A stretch of DNA of 64,000 nucleotides from Edwardsiella ictaluri ATCC 33202 (GTDB lineage: Bacteria > Pseudomonadota > Gammaproteobacteria > Enterobacterales > Enterobacteriaceae): contig NZ_AFJI01000100.1 in NCBI RefSeq assembly GCF_000264785.1, positions 1 to 64,000 on the forward strand, read 5' to 3'. Positions 49,984 through 58,856 of this stretch are shown here, piece after piece. The number at the start of each line of letters is the position of its first letter. Within the stretch, counting starts at the first letter, position 1. The notes under the pieces are model-generated. The model ran no database searches, was not told the origin of the DNA, and was given only the letters and a program-made list of their open reading frames with translations. A program made the position numbers and the translations under genes.

Positions 49984-51033
49984 CTATTCTGTCAGTTTCA
50001 ACTCACATTCTACAGTCGTAATGTATGCGCTGTTGCTATCCAAACTATGCACACACCGCGTAATCACCCACGCGGTGCTGTCGATCTCCGCCTTAAACCC
50101 CTTTACCTGCACCGGCAGTTCTGAAAACAGGTCAGGCCGTCCGCGCGCCAGACTCAGGCTGAACGTTGCCGCACCGCGTTGTAACTGCATCAACGCGCTT
50201 TTGGCGGCCCGCCAGGCGTTTTGCTTACTGGCATAGGTGTGGCGTAGGACTTTAATGTTACCCTCTTTGCCGACCATGACCCCGCTTTCTACGTTATCCC
50301 CTTGTTCTCGATTGACTTTACTGGCCCGTTTTTTGGCTTTGCGGGTATCCAGCCAGTAGGCGGTAACGCCGGTATAGGCTTCCCTGTCCGCGATGCTGAA
50401 ACGGTGACTGTCGCCGTCTGCGCGGGTAATGGTGACTACCGGCAGCGGCTGGCCGCTGGCACTTTTTCCGGCACCTGTCGGCATCAGCAACAGTTTGTTG
50501 TTTTTCACGCAGGCGATGGCGCCATACCTCTGCGCCAATCGGGTCAGGAAGGAAGCGTCGGACTCGTTGGTCTGGTCAGCGTGTTCAATGGCGATCCCGC
50601 TCAGTTCACCGCTGACCGTTGCCTCCAGCGTATGGCGCGCTGCGATGGTTTGTACAATCGCGCCCAGCGTCACATCGTGGTAGCTTTGCTCCCGCTTTAC
50701 GTTTAGCGTATCGCGAAAATCGGCGCTGCGGGCGCGGATGCTGAGTACATCCGGCGTGCCGCTGTGCTCCAGTTCGTCCACGACAAAACGATTCTGCAAC
50801 AGGACGCCTTCCCCCTGCCAGCCCAGAGACACACTGAGTTGCACTCCCCGTTTAGGCAGTGCCAGCAGGCCGTCGCTGTCATCCAGCTCCAGTTGTAGTT
50901 CATCCGCCTCGAAGCCGCGATTATCGGTGAGCGTGAAGCTGATTAACCGGTTTTTCAGCTGCGATGAGACGTCAACACCATCCAGCGTGATGCGGTATTC
51001 CGGCGTGGGCTGGCCATTCAGCGCAGGCGTCAT
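49984..51033 (-). CDS. D: P2 gpD-like tail protein
   Basis: Baseplate hub/tail protein of P2 type, 349 aa: RITLDGVDVSSQLKNRLISF, DNRGFEADELQLELDD and VSLGWQGEGVL match the family. Last gene of the FI-FII-E-T-U-D operon, overlapping U by 4 bp and ending 2 bp from the convergent DUF3644 gene. Confidence 0.93.
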   Translation of the reverse strand: MTPALNGQPTPEYRITLDGVDVSSQLKNRLISFTLTDNRGFEADELQLELDDSDGLLALPKRGVQLSVSLGWQGEGVLLQNRFVVDELEHSGTPDVLSIRARSADFRDTLNVKREQSYHDVTLGAIVQTIAARHTLEATVSGELSGIAIEHADQTNESDASFLTRLAQRYGAIACVKNNKLLLMPTGAGKSASGQPLPVVTITRADGDSHRFSIADREAYTGVTAYWLDTRKAKKRASKVNREQGDNVESGVMVGKEGNIKVLRHTYASKQNAWRAAKSALMQLQRGAATFSLSLARGRPDLFSELPVQVKGFKAEIDSTAWVITRCVHSLDSNSAYITTVECELKLTE

Positions 51034-51458
51034 AGCCCATCCACCATTGCGATGATGTCTCCCATCTTGCCGCCCGGCTTCGGCGGATCGATGCGTTTTA
51101 GCGCCAGGGTAAATTCAATACGCCGGGCGGCGCCGTCGCGGAAAAAAACGCTTTTGGTGATGTTTACGCTTTCAATGACGAACCACCCCAGCATGGTGCC
51201 GGTCCCTTCGATCAGTGGCCAACCCATTCCCTGATCGGCCATTTTGCGCAGAAAGAACAGGGTAAAGCGTCCACCAGTGAGTTCCGGCAGCAGTACGCCG
51301 TTTAGCGTAACAGCCTCGTCGCCTACGCCGATAAACTGGCTTGCAGGGCGTTGACCCACGCGGGAACTGGTGGGATGTCGCCAGGATATCGACTGTTGCA
51401 GATCCTGATAGGGCAGGGTTTTCAGACTGAAAACAAACAGCCCCAGCGTCATCATCAT
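51030..51458 (-). CDS. U: P2 gpU-like tail terminator
   Basis: Tail protein that caps the tube. FVFSLKTLPYQDLQQS, GVLLPELTGGRFTL and MGWPLIEGTG match P2 gpU. Start at 51458 with AAGGAG six bases ahead; the frame is open further upstream into T. 142 aa. Confidence 0.93.
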   Translation of the reverse strand: MMMTLGLFVFSLKTLPYQDLQQSISWRHPTSSRVGQRPASQFIGVGDEAVTLNGVLLPELTGGRFTLFFLRKMADQGMGWPLIEGTGTMLGWFVIESVNITKSVFFRDGAARRIEFTLALKRIDPPKPGGKMGDIIAMVDGL

Positions 51459-51468
51459 AAGCGTCTCC

Positions 51469-54318
51469 TTAGTCAATATCGCGCAGGCTGCTGCGATTTC
51501 TGGCGGCATTCTGCCGTTCGCGCCTGTCCAGTTCTTGCACCACCAGTTTTGCCAGCTGCTGTTCGTTCATGCCGGGGGCGGCGTGAATATGGATGGTGAT
51601 CGGCCTGCTGCTGGCTGCTGGTGCCGCAACGGATGACGGGGAGAGCGGGGCGCGGTTGTCTGGTAGCGCGCTAATCGGCGGCATGGCAACGGCTGCCGCG
51701 CTGAGCGTCAGACCGGCACCGGCGGCAACTAGCCGTTTTGAGAGATACCCAATGCTGGCCAATGCTGCTTGTGTGTTGCCCTCAATGCCGATCGCCAGCC
51801 CGTCCACGGTATAGCGGCCCATCTCGGCAAATACGCGTGACGGGGAGTGAATACCGAGTTTGTCCTTAAACCAGTTGGAAATACTGCTGCCCAGATCCAG
51901 CACGCCCTGTTTGACGCTCTCCCACTTGGCAAATATCCCCTGTTTCAGCCCCTCCATGATGTTGCCGCCTATCTTGGTGAAGCGCGCCGGTAGGTTGCTG
52001 CAGCTGTTAATTACACCATCCCAGACGGTGGTAAACACCGTGGACAGGTTCCAGTGGGTGAAAAAGGAGATGATGGTGTTCAGGGCGGTGCTGACGATGG
52101 TTTTAATCCCTTCCCAGGCACCGGCAGCGATGGCGGTAATGCCGTTCCAGATTTGCCCCAGAAACGCCACTATGTTGTTCCATACTTCAATAGTTGAGAT
52201 TTTGATGGTATCCCAGTGCTGATAAATCAGACCGGGTAGCGTCCAGTTCAGCATGAGATTCACCAGCCCGTTCCAGCAGCTTGAAAGGAAGGATTTAATC
52301 CCTTCCCATACCGTGTGAGTGATCGCCAAGATGTTGTTCAACACATCATTGCACACTTGCCTAAAACCATTCCACAGTGCGGTGAATTTTGGCCCCAGCC
52401 ACTCCCAGTTCTGCCAGATTAAGATAGCGGCTCCGGCAATTAACGCAATCATCGCCAGAATTGGATTGGCCAGCATCACGCGGCTCAGCCAGATTACCGC
52501 GTTGCCCACACCTTTAACGGCATTCATTAGCAGTCCCAGTGCGCTACCGCCTTTGATGCCGAGCACCGAAAGACTGAGCTTCAGTACCGCTATCGGACCG
52601 AGAATCCCGGCCAACACCAGTGAAACCGTACCGAGTGCCACGGCAAATGCGCCAATCGTCGCCGTAATTTTTACCAGCGTGGCGGTTAACTGCGGGTTGG
52701 CCTTCATCCAGGAACCGATGGCCCGCAGAATGCCGGTAATGCGTTGGGTGATTCTGCGTAGTGGGCTGTCTACCGACTCGAACATCTCGATGCCGAGATC
52801 TTCCCATGCAGACTGTAAGCCCTGCATATCACCCTTCATATTATCGGCCATTGTTTTAGCGACCGTGCCGGCGGTGCCGAGCGCGCCTTTGACCTGTTCT
52901 GCATAGGCTTCGATGCGCTGCGAGGGATCGAGCGATGCCTGCTTGTCGAGTAGCTCTGCCAGTGCAGAGGTTGATTCCGTACCAAAGATTTTGCTGATAT
53001 ATGCCAGCTTTTGCGCATTGCCCGCGCCGTCTATGCCCAGCTTTTTGAATGAAGCAGAGATTTCGCTTAATAACTGCGGCATCGGTTTCATGCGTCCAGC
53101 GCTGTCGGCAACCGAAACACCCAATGAATCCAGCGCTTCACTTGCGGCTTTGGGCTGTTTAGCTAACCGTACCAGCGCCATGCGTAAGGATGTGCCTGCC
53201 TGGCTGCCCTGGACCCCTACATTACCCAACATTCCGGCCATCGCCGACATGGTTTCAAAGTCCTGCCCTGCTGCTTGTGCTGCCGGGCCGACATATTTCA
53301 TGGTTTCACCCAGCATCCGCAGATCAGTATTGGAGGTGGTGAAGGTGAAGGTGAGGGCATCGGCCATGCGCTGCATCTGCTCTGCCGGGATTTTGTAGGC
53401 GGACTGGATGTTGGAGGCGATATCGGCGACCTCTGCTAACTGGCTGTCCATACCCGCAGCCTTAGACAGATCCAGCATATGCGGCATGGCCTGTTCGATG
53501 TTGTCCGGCGTGTAACCGGCCATCGCCAGAAACCCCTGGCCCTGTGCCACATCATTGGCGGTGAAGCTGGTTGAAGCGCCCAGCTCACGCGACTGTTTTC
53601 GTAATCGCTTCAGTTCGGCAGAGTTTTTATCGGTACGGGTCAGCGCCTGTACCCGCGACATGCCTACGTCGAAATCGTAGCCGGGCATCATCACCCGCGC
53701 ACCGCCGTACAGCATACCCACGCCGGTGGCGGTTGCGGTTGCGCCGAATCCGGCCAGCTTATTGCGGGTTTGCATTGTCCCGGCGTAGCTGGCTTTGGCT
53801 GAGTTCATCCGCTGCTGCTGCCGGTTCAGCCGTTCCAGCCGCCTTCGCTGCTCTTCCACGCTACGGTTGGCGTTCTCCAGTTTTTGCCGCAGTTCACGCT
53901 GATGCTGGCTGAGATTGCGGGTATCAATGCCGGTGTTACGCAATGCGGTGCGGCTACGCTGCTGTGTCTGAGTAAGTTGACCATATCGTTCTTTAAGTCG
54001 CTGCGCCTCCTGCTGAGCACGTTCAAACTCCCGACGCATCGCCGCCGTGGGCGCAGTGCTATTTTGCATTGCCGTAGACAGTGTCCGGACACGATCCTGA
54101 GCCTGTTTTAACTGGTTGCCGGTAATGGCGATATCCCGAGCCAGTTTACGGTAGCCGTCAATTTTTCCCGTTTGCCCGCTCAGATCTTTCACTTGCTGTT
54201 GCGCGATTTTTAGTGCTTTGGCGGTTTCACTGCTCTGCCGCGAGACGGCGCGCAGCGGCTGGGTGATTTTATCTACGGCGTTGAGTAGCACCTGTAAGCG
54301 GAGATTTTGCGTGCTCAT
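51469..54318 (-). CDS. T: Tail tape measure protein (P2 gpT)
   Basis: 949-aa ruler that sets tail length. Long coiled-coil N-terminus (about 1-180), a TP901-type core (YGGARVMMPGYDFDVGMSRV, TTSNTDLRMLGETMKYVGPA), then hydrophobic segments in the middle and a helical C-terminus. Its ATG overlaps the stop of the E' frame. The length predicts a tail somewhat longer than that of P2 (815-residue T). Confidence 0.93.
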   Translation of the reverse strand: MSTQNLRLQVLLNAVDKITQPLRAVSRQSSETAKALKIAQQQVKDLSGQTGKIDGYRKLARDIAITGNQLKQAQDRVRTLSTAMQNSTAPTAAMRREFERAQQEAQRLKERYGQLTQTQQRSRTALRNTGIDTRNLSQHQRELRQKLENANRSVEEQRRRLERLNRQQQRMNSAKASYAGTMQTRNKLAGFGATATATGVGMLYGGARVMMPGYDFDVGMSRVQALTRTDKNSAELKRLRKQSRELGASTSFTANDVAQGQGFLAMAGYTPDNIEQAMPHMLDLSKAAGMDSQLAEVADIASNIQSAYKIPAEQMQRMADALTFTFTTSNTDLRMLGETMKYVGPAAQAAGQDFETMSAMAGMLGNVGVQGSQAGTSLRMALVRLAKQPKAASEALDSLGVSVADSAGRMKPMPQLLSEISASFKKLGIDGAGNAQKLAYISKIFGTESTSALAELLDKQASLDPSQRIEAYAEQVKGALGTAGTVAKTMADNMKGDMQGLQSAWEDLGIEMFESVDSPLRRITQRITGILRAIGSWMKANPQLTATLVKITATIGAFAVALGTVSLVLAGILGPIAVLKLSLSVLGIKGGSALGLLMNAVKGVGNAVIWLSRVMLANPILAMIALIAGAAILIWQNWEWLGPKFTALWNGFRQVCNDVLNNILAITHTVWEGIKSFLSSCWNGLVNLMLNWTLPGLIYQHWDTIKISTIEVWNNIVAFLGQIWNGITAIAAGAWEGIKTIVSTALNTIISFFTHWNLSTVFTTVWDGVINSCSNLPARFTKIGGNIMEGLKQGIFAKWESVKQGVLDLGSSISNWFKDKLGIHSPSRVFAEMGRYTVDGLAIGIEGNTQAALASIGYLSKRLVAAGAGLTLSAAAVAMPPISALPDNRAPLSPSSVAAPAASSRPITIHIHAAPGMNEQQLAKLVVQELDRRERQNAARNRSSLRDID

Positions 54319-54736
54319 TGATCGGCCCCGCTGCGTTGGCGGGCCTGTTCCCGCCAGTAAAGGGTTTCATGGAGTGTTAAGGCGTCCAGCGCCGCCAGCG
54401 GCCAGTGAAAGATAACGGCGATGTCTCCCTGCGCCTCTTCTATTCGTCCGGGGTATCCGTTGCTTCCGGCGAGGTCTGTGGCAAAAAACCGATCACCGCC
54501 GTACCGAAGGCCGTCAGGTCGATAAAATCCAGTTGCGCCACTTCATGCTTATTCAGCGCCGGCGCAGTGATGCGCGGCAGAACGGTGGTGAGTGCGTCGA
54601 CGTTGAGGCTGAGCAGCTCCACCAGACTGACGCCGCGCAGGTCGCCGCCCAGCGGTTTGCGGATCTGAAACTCGCTAAATTCGGTTTCACCGCGTTTCAG
54701 GGGAGTATTCAGGGTAACGCTCTTACGTTCGCTCAT
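54315..54736 (-). CDS. E': E+E' fusion made by -1 frameshifting
   Basis: Reading gene E from 54736, ribosomes meet GGT TTT TTG with the heptamer TTTTTTG (complement of 54482-54488). A -1 slip enters a frame with no stop until 54315, coding for a tail ending DIAVIFHWPLAALDAL and WREQARQRSGADQ, close to P2 gpE'. The product would be about 140 aa, like the P2 chaperone pair. The E' frame has no start of its own. Confidence 0.85.
54440..54736 (-). CDS. E: P2 gpE-like tail assembly protein
   Basis: 98-aa tail assembly chaperone (VTLNTPLKRGETEFSEFQIR, RGVSLVELLSLNVDALTTVL). It ends by itself at 54440 when no frameshift occurs. Located between FII and T, as in P2. Confidence 0.92.
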   Translation of the reverse strand: MSERKSVTLNTPLKRGETEFSEFQIRKPLGGDLRGVSLVELLSLNVDALTTVLPRITAPALNKHEVAQLDFIDLTAFGTAVIGFLPQTSPEATDTPDE

Positions 54737-54745
54737 GGTTTATCC

Positions 54746-55261
54746 TTACAGGCCAATGGCCCGGCGTGCGTCGGCAATACGGTCTTTACCGTCGATGTTT
54801 TCAATAAAATTCACAGTGTCGATTTCAATGATGGCTTCACCGTTGACGCTCTCTTTGTAGTAGGTGCAGAGGGTGCTGATTTTGGTGGCGGAGTTTTCGC
54901 CCTGTTTGTACTCGCCACGATCCAGCTCTTTATGGCGGCCACGCACCACGATTTCCACGGCGTCGTATTCCTCGCTGTCTTCACGTTGGATCGCGCCGGC
55001 GAAGCGCAGCATCACGCCGCTGATCTTCGTCCAGCCGATTTGCCGCAGCGCCAGCAGTTCATAACCGCCAATTGACCATTCCACGCTGAGTGCGTCGTCA
55101 TCCAGCCCCAGATCGACATGTGCCGCGCCGTTCATGCCGCCGCCGCGATAGGCTTCCAGTTTGCGCGTCAGCTTCGCCGGGGTGAAGGATTCCACCTGTG
55201 CCAGATAGATATCGCCTTCGTTAAACAGGTTGAGGTATTTCAGTTTACTGGGGAGTGCCAT
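54746..55261 (-). CDS. FII: Tail tube protein (P2 gpFII)
   Basis: 171 aa; MALPSKLKYLNLFNEGDIYL and GVMLRFAGAIQREDSEEYDA are typical of the contractile-tail tube family. Second gene of the FI operon. Confidence 0.94.
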   Translation of the reverse strand: MALPSKLKYLNLFNEGDIYLAQVESFTPAKLTRKLEAYRGGGMNGAAHVDLGLDDDALSVEWSIGGYELLALRQIGWTKISGVMLRFAGAIQREDSEEYDAVEIVVRGRHKELDRGEYKQGENSATKISTLCTYYKESVNGEAIIEIDTVNFIENIDGKDRIADARRAIGL

Positions 55262-55275
55262 GATGCGTGCTCCTG

Positions 55276-56454
55276 TTAAGCGGTGGTGGCGATGGAATCA
55301 GCCAGACTGACCAGATAGCGATCGGTAATGCGCTGGCGGAACATCAGGTTTTCCAGCGGCGGAACCGGCGTGTAGTCGTAGTCGATATACGCCTTACCCG
55401 CTTTCAGGATATCCGGTGTGTTGGCGGCGGGATCGAACCATGCGGACCCATCGACGATATAGCCGTTACCTTTCAGTTCGCGGAATTTGGCGTTCACACC
55501 TTCCAGAACGTCGCGGAACAGGGAGGCGTGTTGCGGTTTATCTACCGCCCAGAAGTGGGCGTCGGCGATGGTATCCGCCAGCACCTGCGCGGTGCGGGTG
55601 TAGTTTTCGAACGCCCAGAGGGGATCGGTACTGCAGGTGCGCGATCCCCAGAAGCGATAGCCACCATTGCAAATCAGCGTGGTGACGTCGTGGCTGTTGA
55701 GGTAGTCGGAATCGGTGGCGGTGGACTGCAGATCCCAGAAGACGCTGCGGGAAATACCGGTCACGCCGTTAACGTCAACGTTGGATAATGTTTTATGCCA
55801 GCCTACCTCTTCGTCGATTCTGGCACGTAGCCCCACGGCGCGGGCGGTGGCGTACAGGGTACGCTCGGCGGCAGTCTGGGTATCAAAGCCGACGAAATCC
55901 GGCCAGATAACCATCGCTTCCCGTGCGCCAATCTGGTCTCGATATAGCACCGCCTCTTCTTTGGTCTGCGCGCCGAACGCCGACAGATAGCTGAAGGCGC
56001 GAAGCTGCTGCGAAATACTGATCAGTTCGGTGGCGACGGGCAGTGAATCCAGCCCCGGCACCGCCAGAATGCGCGGTTTTACCTTTAGTTGGGTTTGCGA
56101 ATCCAGCAGCGCTTTCATTCCGGTATATTTCCCGGTAGCGGTGCTGCCGCCGATGATATTGGCTGTGGTTTCGGCGGTGCTCTCGCCTTCGGATACGCGC
56201 ACAGCGACCACCACCGGCTGCGTCTGGTCGGCGATGGCGTCAAGCGAGTGCGCCAGCGTACCGCTATCTCCCGCTTTGCCCAGAGCGGATCGCACATCGG
56301 TTAACAGCACGGGGGTATCCAGCGGGAAGGTTTTTTCGTCAGCATCGGCTCCGGTGCAGACGATGCCGATCACGGCGGTGGAGATGGTGCGGATTGGACG
56401 CACGCCTTCATTGATTTCAATAACACGCATGCCGTGGTGGTAGTCGGTTGCCAT
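55276..56454 (-). CDS. FI: Tail sheath protein (P2 gpFI)
   Basis: Contractile sheath subunit, 392 aa, close to P2 FI: YHHGMRVIEINEGVRPI, LSNVDVNGVTGISRSVFWDL, YIDYDYTPVPPLENLMFRQR. Start at 56454 (MATDYHHG) after GGAGG, not the longer upstream frame. First gene of its operon, with a candidate Ogr site 82 bp ahead. Confidence 0.95.
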   Translation of the reverse strand: MATDYHHGMRVIEINEGVRPIRTISTAVIGIVCTGADADEKTFPLDTPVLLTDVRSALGKAGDSGTLAHSLDAIADQTQPVVVAVRVSEGESTAETTANIIGGSTATGKYTGMKALLDSQTQLKVKPRILAVPGLDSLPVATELISISQQLRAFSYLSAFGAQTKEEAVLYRDQIGAREAMVIWPDFVGFDTQTAAERTLYATARAVGLRARIDEEVGWHKTLSNVDVNGVTGISRSVFWDLQSTATDSDYLNSHDVTTLICNGGYRFWGSRTCSTDPLWAFENYTRTAQVLADTIADAHFWAVDKPQHASLFRDVLEGVNAKFRELKGNGYIVDGSAWFDPAANTPDILKAGKAYIDYDYTPVPPLENLMFRQRITDRYLVSLADSIATTA

Positions 56455-56523
56455 AGGGCGAGCCTCCATCAGGTCAATAAATGACGATGGTGGCACAGAG
56501 CGAAAAGGGCGGTGATGGCTTCC

Positions 56524-56547
56524 ACTTGTAATCACTGGCACTACAAG
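56524..56547 (-). promoter_or_regulatory. Candidate Ogr site of the FI operon
   Basis: CTTGT-N13-ACAAG lies between the methylase stop and FI. An almost identical element precedes V. P2-type late promoters carry a TGT-N12-ACA element centred near -55; the spacing here counts to 13. Confidence 0.55.
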
Positions 56548-56559
56548 CGGAAGCGGTTT

Positions 56560-57318
56560 TTAATTCTGAATAATCAACTCTGATGTGGCGCTGGCTGGCT
56601 TTCCTCCTACGGTATAGCGAATTTCTACCGTTGAGAATGTCAGGCCGTGGAAGATATTACGCATTTCCGGGATGTCATTAACCGAGATAATCATCCGGCC
56701 CTGCATGGTGCGCGCCAGCTCTGCCATACGCAGGTACAGCTCAAGGCCAAACGATACGCCGTAGCCTTCGGTTTTCCAGTATGGTGGGTCGCAGTAGAAC
56801 AGGGTATGCGGGCGGTCATAGCGGCGAATACAGTCGGCCCAATCCAGATTTTCAATACAAACGCGCGTTAGCCGCAGATGGGCGGCGGATAAATCCTCTT
56901 CCATACGCAGCAGATTCAGGCGCGGTGGCGAGGTGGTGGCGGTGCCGAATGTGCGGTTTTCCACTTTGCCACCGAACGCCAGTTTTTGCAGGTAATAGAA
57001 GCGGGCTGCGCGCTGGATATCGGTCAACGTTTCTTCCGGAGTGATCTGGAGCCAGCGGTACATTTCGCGGCTGACCAGCGACCACTTAAACTGACGCACG
57101 AATTCTTCTAAATGGTGCTGGAGTACGCGATAGAGGTTGGTCACGTCACCGTTGATATCGTTCAGCACCTCCACCTGAGTGGGTTTCTTCATAAAGAACA
57201 ACGCCGCCGCTCCGCAGAACGGTTCGACATAACAGCGGTGTTCAGGAAACAGCGGCAGGATGTGTTTTGCCAGCCGGCGCTTGCCGCCGATCCACGGAAT
57301 AACGGGTAATGTATTCAT
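56560..57318 (-). CDS. Second phage DNA adenine methylase
   Basis: 252 aa, D12-class: PWIGGKRRLAKHILPLFP, YVEPFCGAAALFFMKKP and YCDPPYWKTEGYG with catalytic DPPY. Clearly different from the methylase at 43185. It follows the tail fibre genes at the end of the V operon, a spot where P2-like phages often carry extra genes, and so should be made late. Confidence 0.9.
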   Translation of the reverse strand: MNTLPVIPWIGGKRRLAKHILPLFPEHRCYVEPFCGAAALFFMKKPTQVEVLNDINGDVTNLYRVLQHHLEEFVRQFKWSLVSREMYRWLQITPEETLTDIQRAARFYYLQKLAFGGKVENRTFGTATTSPPRLNLLRMEEDLSAAHLRLTRVCIENLDWADCIRRYDRPHTLFYCDPPYWKTEGYGVSFGLELYLRMAELARTMQGRMIISVNDIPEMRNIFHGLTFSTVEIRYTVGGKPASATSELIIQN

Positions 57319-57390
57319 ATTGTCAATCTACCTGACCGGCTACTGATCAGCGCATGCAGCAGATTAGGTGAATAACGCTAACCTCACAAT

Positions 57391-57564
57391 TCATATGGGT
57401 GGCAGGGCAGGCGTATCAAACTCACCAATCTGCGGGTTATACACACTGCCCGCGAGCGTGAAATCGTCAGGGACGTCCACCGTGTACCAGTCGGTGGTAT
57501 CCTCTGGTACGGGGTATTCTGTATAGCTATCCAGGTTATCCTTATGGATGTAAATTTTTTTCAT
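57391..57564 (-). CDS. Small protein after the tail fibre gene
   Basis: 57 aa beginning MKKIYIHKDNLDSYTEYPVP and ending DTPALPPI, with AGGA ahead of the ATG; it starts 11 bp after the fibre gene. Position matches gene G (fibre assembly) of P2, but it is far shorter and not a gpG homologue I recognise. It may be an assembly helper or a remnant. Confidence 0.6.
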   Translation of the reverse strand: MKKIYIHKDNLDSYTEYPVPEDTTDWYTVDVPDDFTLAGSVYNPQIGEFDTPALPPI

Positions 57565-57575
57565 GTCCTATCCTC

Positions 57576-58856
57576 TTAACCGTAGTTGACGCCCCATACC
57601 TGCCGGATCCTGCAGTTTTCCCGCTCTATTTCCCAGCGTGTGGTAAGGAAGCTTTCGGGCCTGATAACCCAAAATGCTTCATCCCCATAGAGAATGCCAA
57701 TGTCTTTCGCGATACCTGTCTCTGTGATTATTCGCGCTGCCCACACCGGGATGACCTGGATGATTCCGCGCCAGTAGTTATCGGCACAGCCGATGACGAT
57801 CAGTTCATGAAAATTCGATGGATTTTGTGCCAGCGGAATATACCCACTGCCTACGTCACCGGAGAACAGTTGAGTACGTGTCATCTGGGACGCCCGAACT
57901 GCCCGGTCATATGCCTGTTTTACGGCATTCGCTGTAGCCGCCTGGGTGGTACTGGTGCTGTTTATGTTGTCATTGAGTTGTACGATGCCTGCACGGGTAG
58001 TGCTGGCATTCACCGCCATCCATTTGTCGTTCGCCAGTGTGTATGCGCTGTCGGCCCGGTTTTTGGCCTGAGCACCCGTGTCATATGCCTGTTTTACGGC
58101 ATTCGCCGTGGCCGCCTGGGTGGTACTGGTGCTGTTGATGCTGTCATTGAGTTGTACGATGCCTGCACGGGTAGTGCTGGCATTCACCGCCATCCATTTG
58201 TCGTTCGCCAGTGTGTATGCGCTGTCGGCCCGGATTTTAGCCTGTGCACCCGTGTCATATGCCTGTTTTACGGCGTTCGCCGTGGCCGCCTGGGTGGTAC
58301 TGGTACTGCTTATGCTGTCGTTCAGTTGAACAATCCCGCTTGTAGTCAACGTGGCGTCAGGATGGTTACGGGACTGCGCGTGGTGAGCCAGGCTTTCATC
58401 CACGTACTGCCTTGTTGCCAGCACGATGGCAGGATCGATTTTTAGCTCCACGTTTTCCGTATGGGAAATAATCAGCACCATGCGGATAATCTGTGTGCGG
58501 CCAGACCCTTCGGTTAACTGCGGCTTATAGGTCGGCGGACAGTTGCCTATGGCAATCAGCCGGTCGTGCTCATCGTACAGGCCGATTTCTCTGATCCACC
58601 ATCCGCCGACGTCCTCCGGTAGTACCTGTTCCGCAATAATCTGGTTGGGGTTATTGGGATCAATGCTGAGCGTGTTCAGCGGTGCGCGCCGGCGTTCGTT
58701 GACCAGTTGGGTCTGGTTGCTATCCGGCATTGGCAGATTACCGTTGCCATCGCCTACGGCCATCTGCGTCAGGCGTAGTGGAGAGTCCTGTGTGGTGGCA
58801 CTCGCCAGCGCGGTTTCACCGACAGTGGTTAAGAGTGTGAAATAGGTGGCGCTCAT
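57576..58856 (-). CDS. H: Tail fibre protein (P2 gpH-like)
   Basis: 426-aa receptor-binding fibre. N-terminal attachment domain as in P2 H (TTVGETALASATTQ, VGGWWIREIGLYDEHDRLIA), then a shaft of 58-residue tandem repeats starting GIVQLNDSI (residues 174-231, 232-289 and a partial third from 290), and a C-terminal tip of about 100 residues with no repeat. Overlaps gene I by 4 bp. Confidence 0.9.
   Translation of the reverse strand: MSATYFTLLTTVGETALASATTQDSPLRLTQMAVGDGNGNLPMPDSNQTQLVNERRRAPLNTLSIDPNNPNQIIAEQVLPEDVGGWWIREIGLYDEHDRLIAIGNCPPTYKPQLTEGSGRTQIIRMVLIISHTENVELKIDPAIVLATRQYVDESLAHHAQSRNHPDATLTTSGIVQLNDSISSTSTTQAATANAVKQAYDTGAQAKIRADSAYTLANDKWMAVNASTTRAGIVQLNDSINSTSTTQAATANAVKQAYDTGAQAKNRADSAYTLANDKWMAVNASTTRAGIVQLNDNINSTSTTQAATANAVKQAYDRAVRASQMTRTQLFSGDVGSGYIPLAQNPSNFHELIVIGCADNYWRGIIQVIPVWAARIITETGIAKDIGILYGDEAFWVIRPESFLTTRWEIERENCRIRQVWGVNYG
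57900..58337 (-). repeat. 174-bp tandem repeats in the tail fibre gene
   Basis: Two full copies (58164-58337 and 57990-58163) and a partial third (about 57900-57989) are almost identical in DNA and protein. They code for the fibre shaft and can recombine to change its length. Confidence 0.85.

Noticed and set aside
57900-58337. Tandem repeats considered as a CRISPR array
   Set aside because: Units are 174 bp, contiguous, in frame and code for the fibre shaft; there are no spacers.
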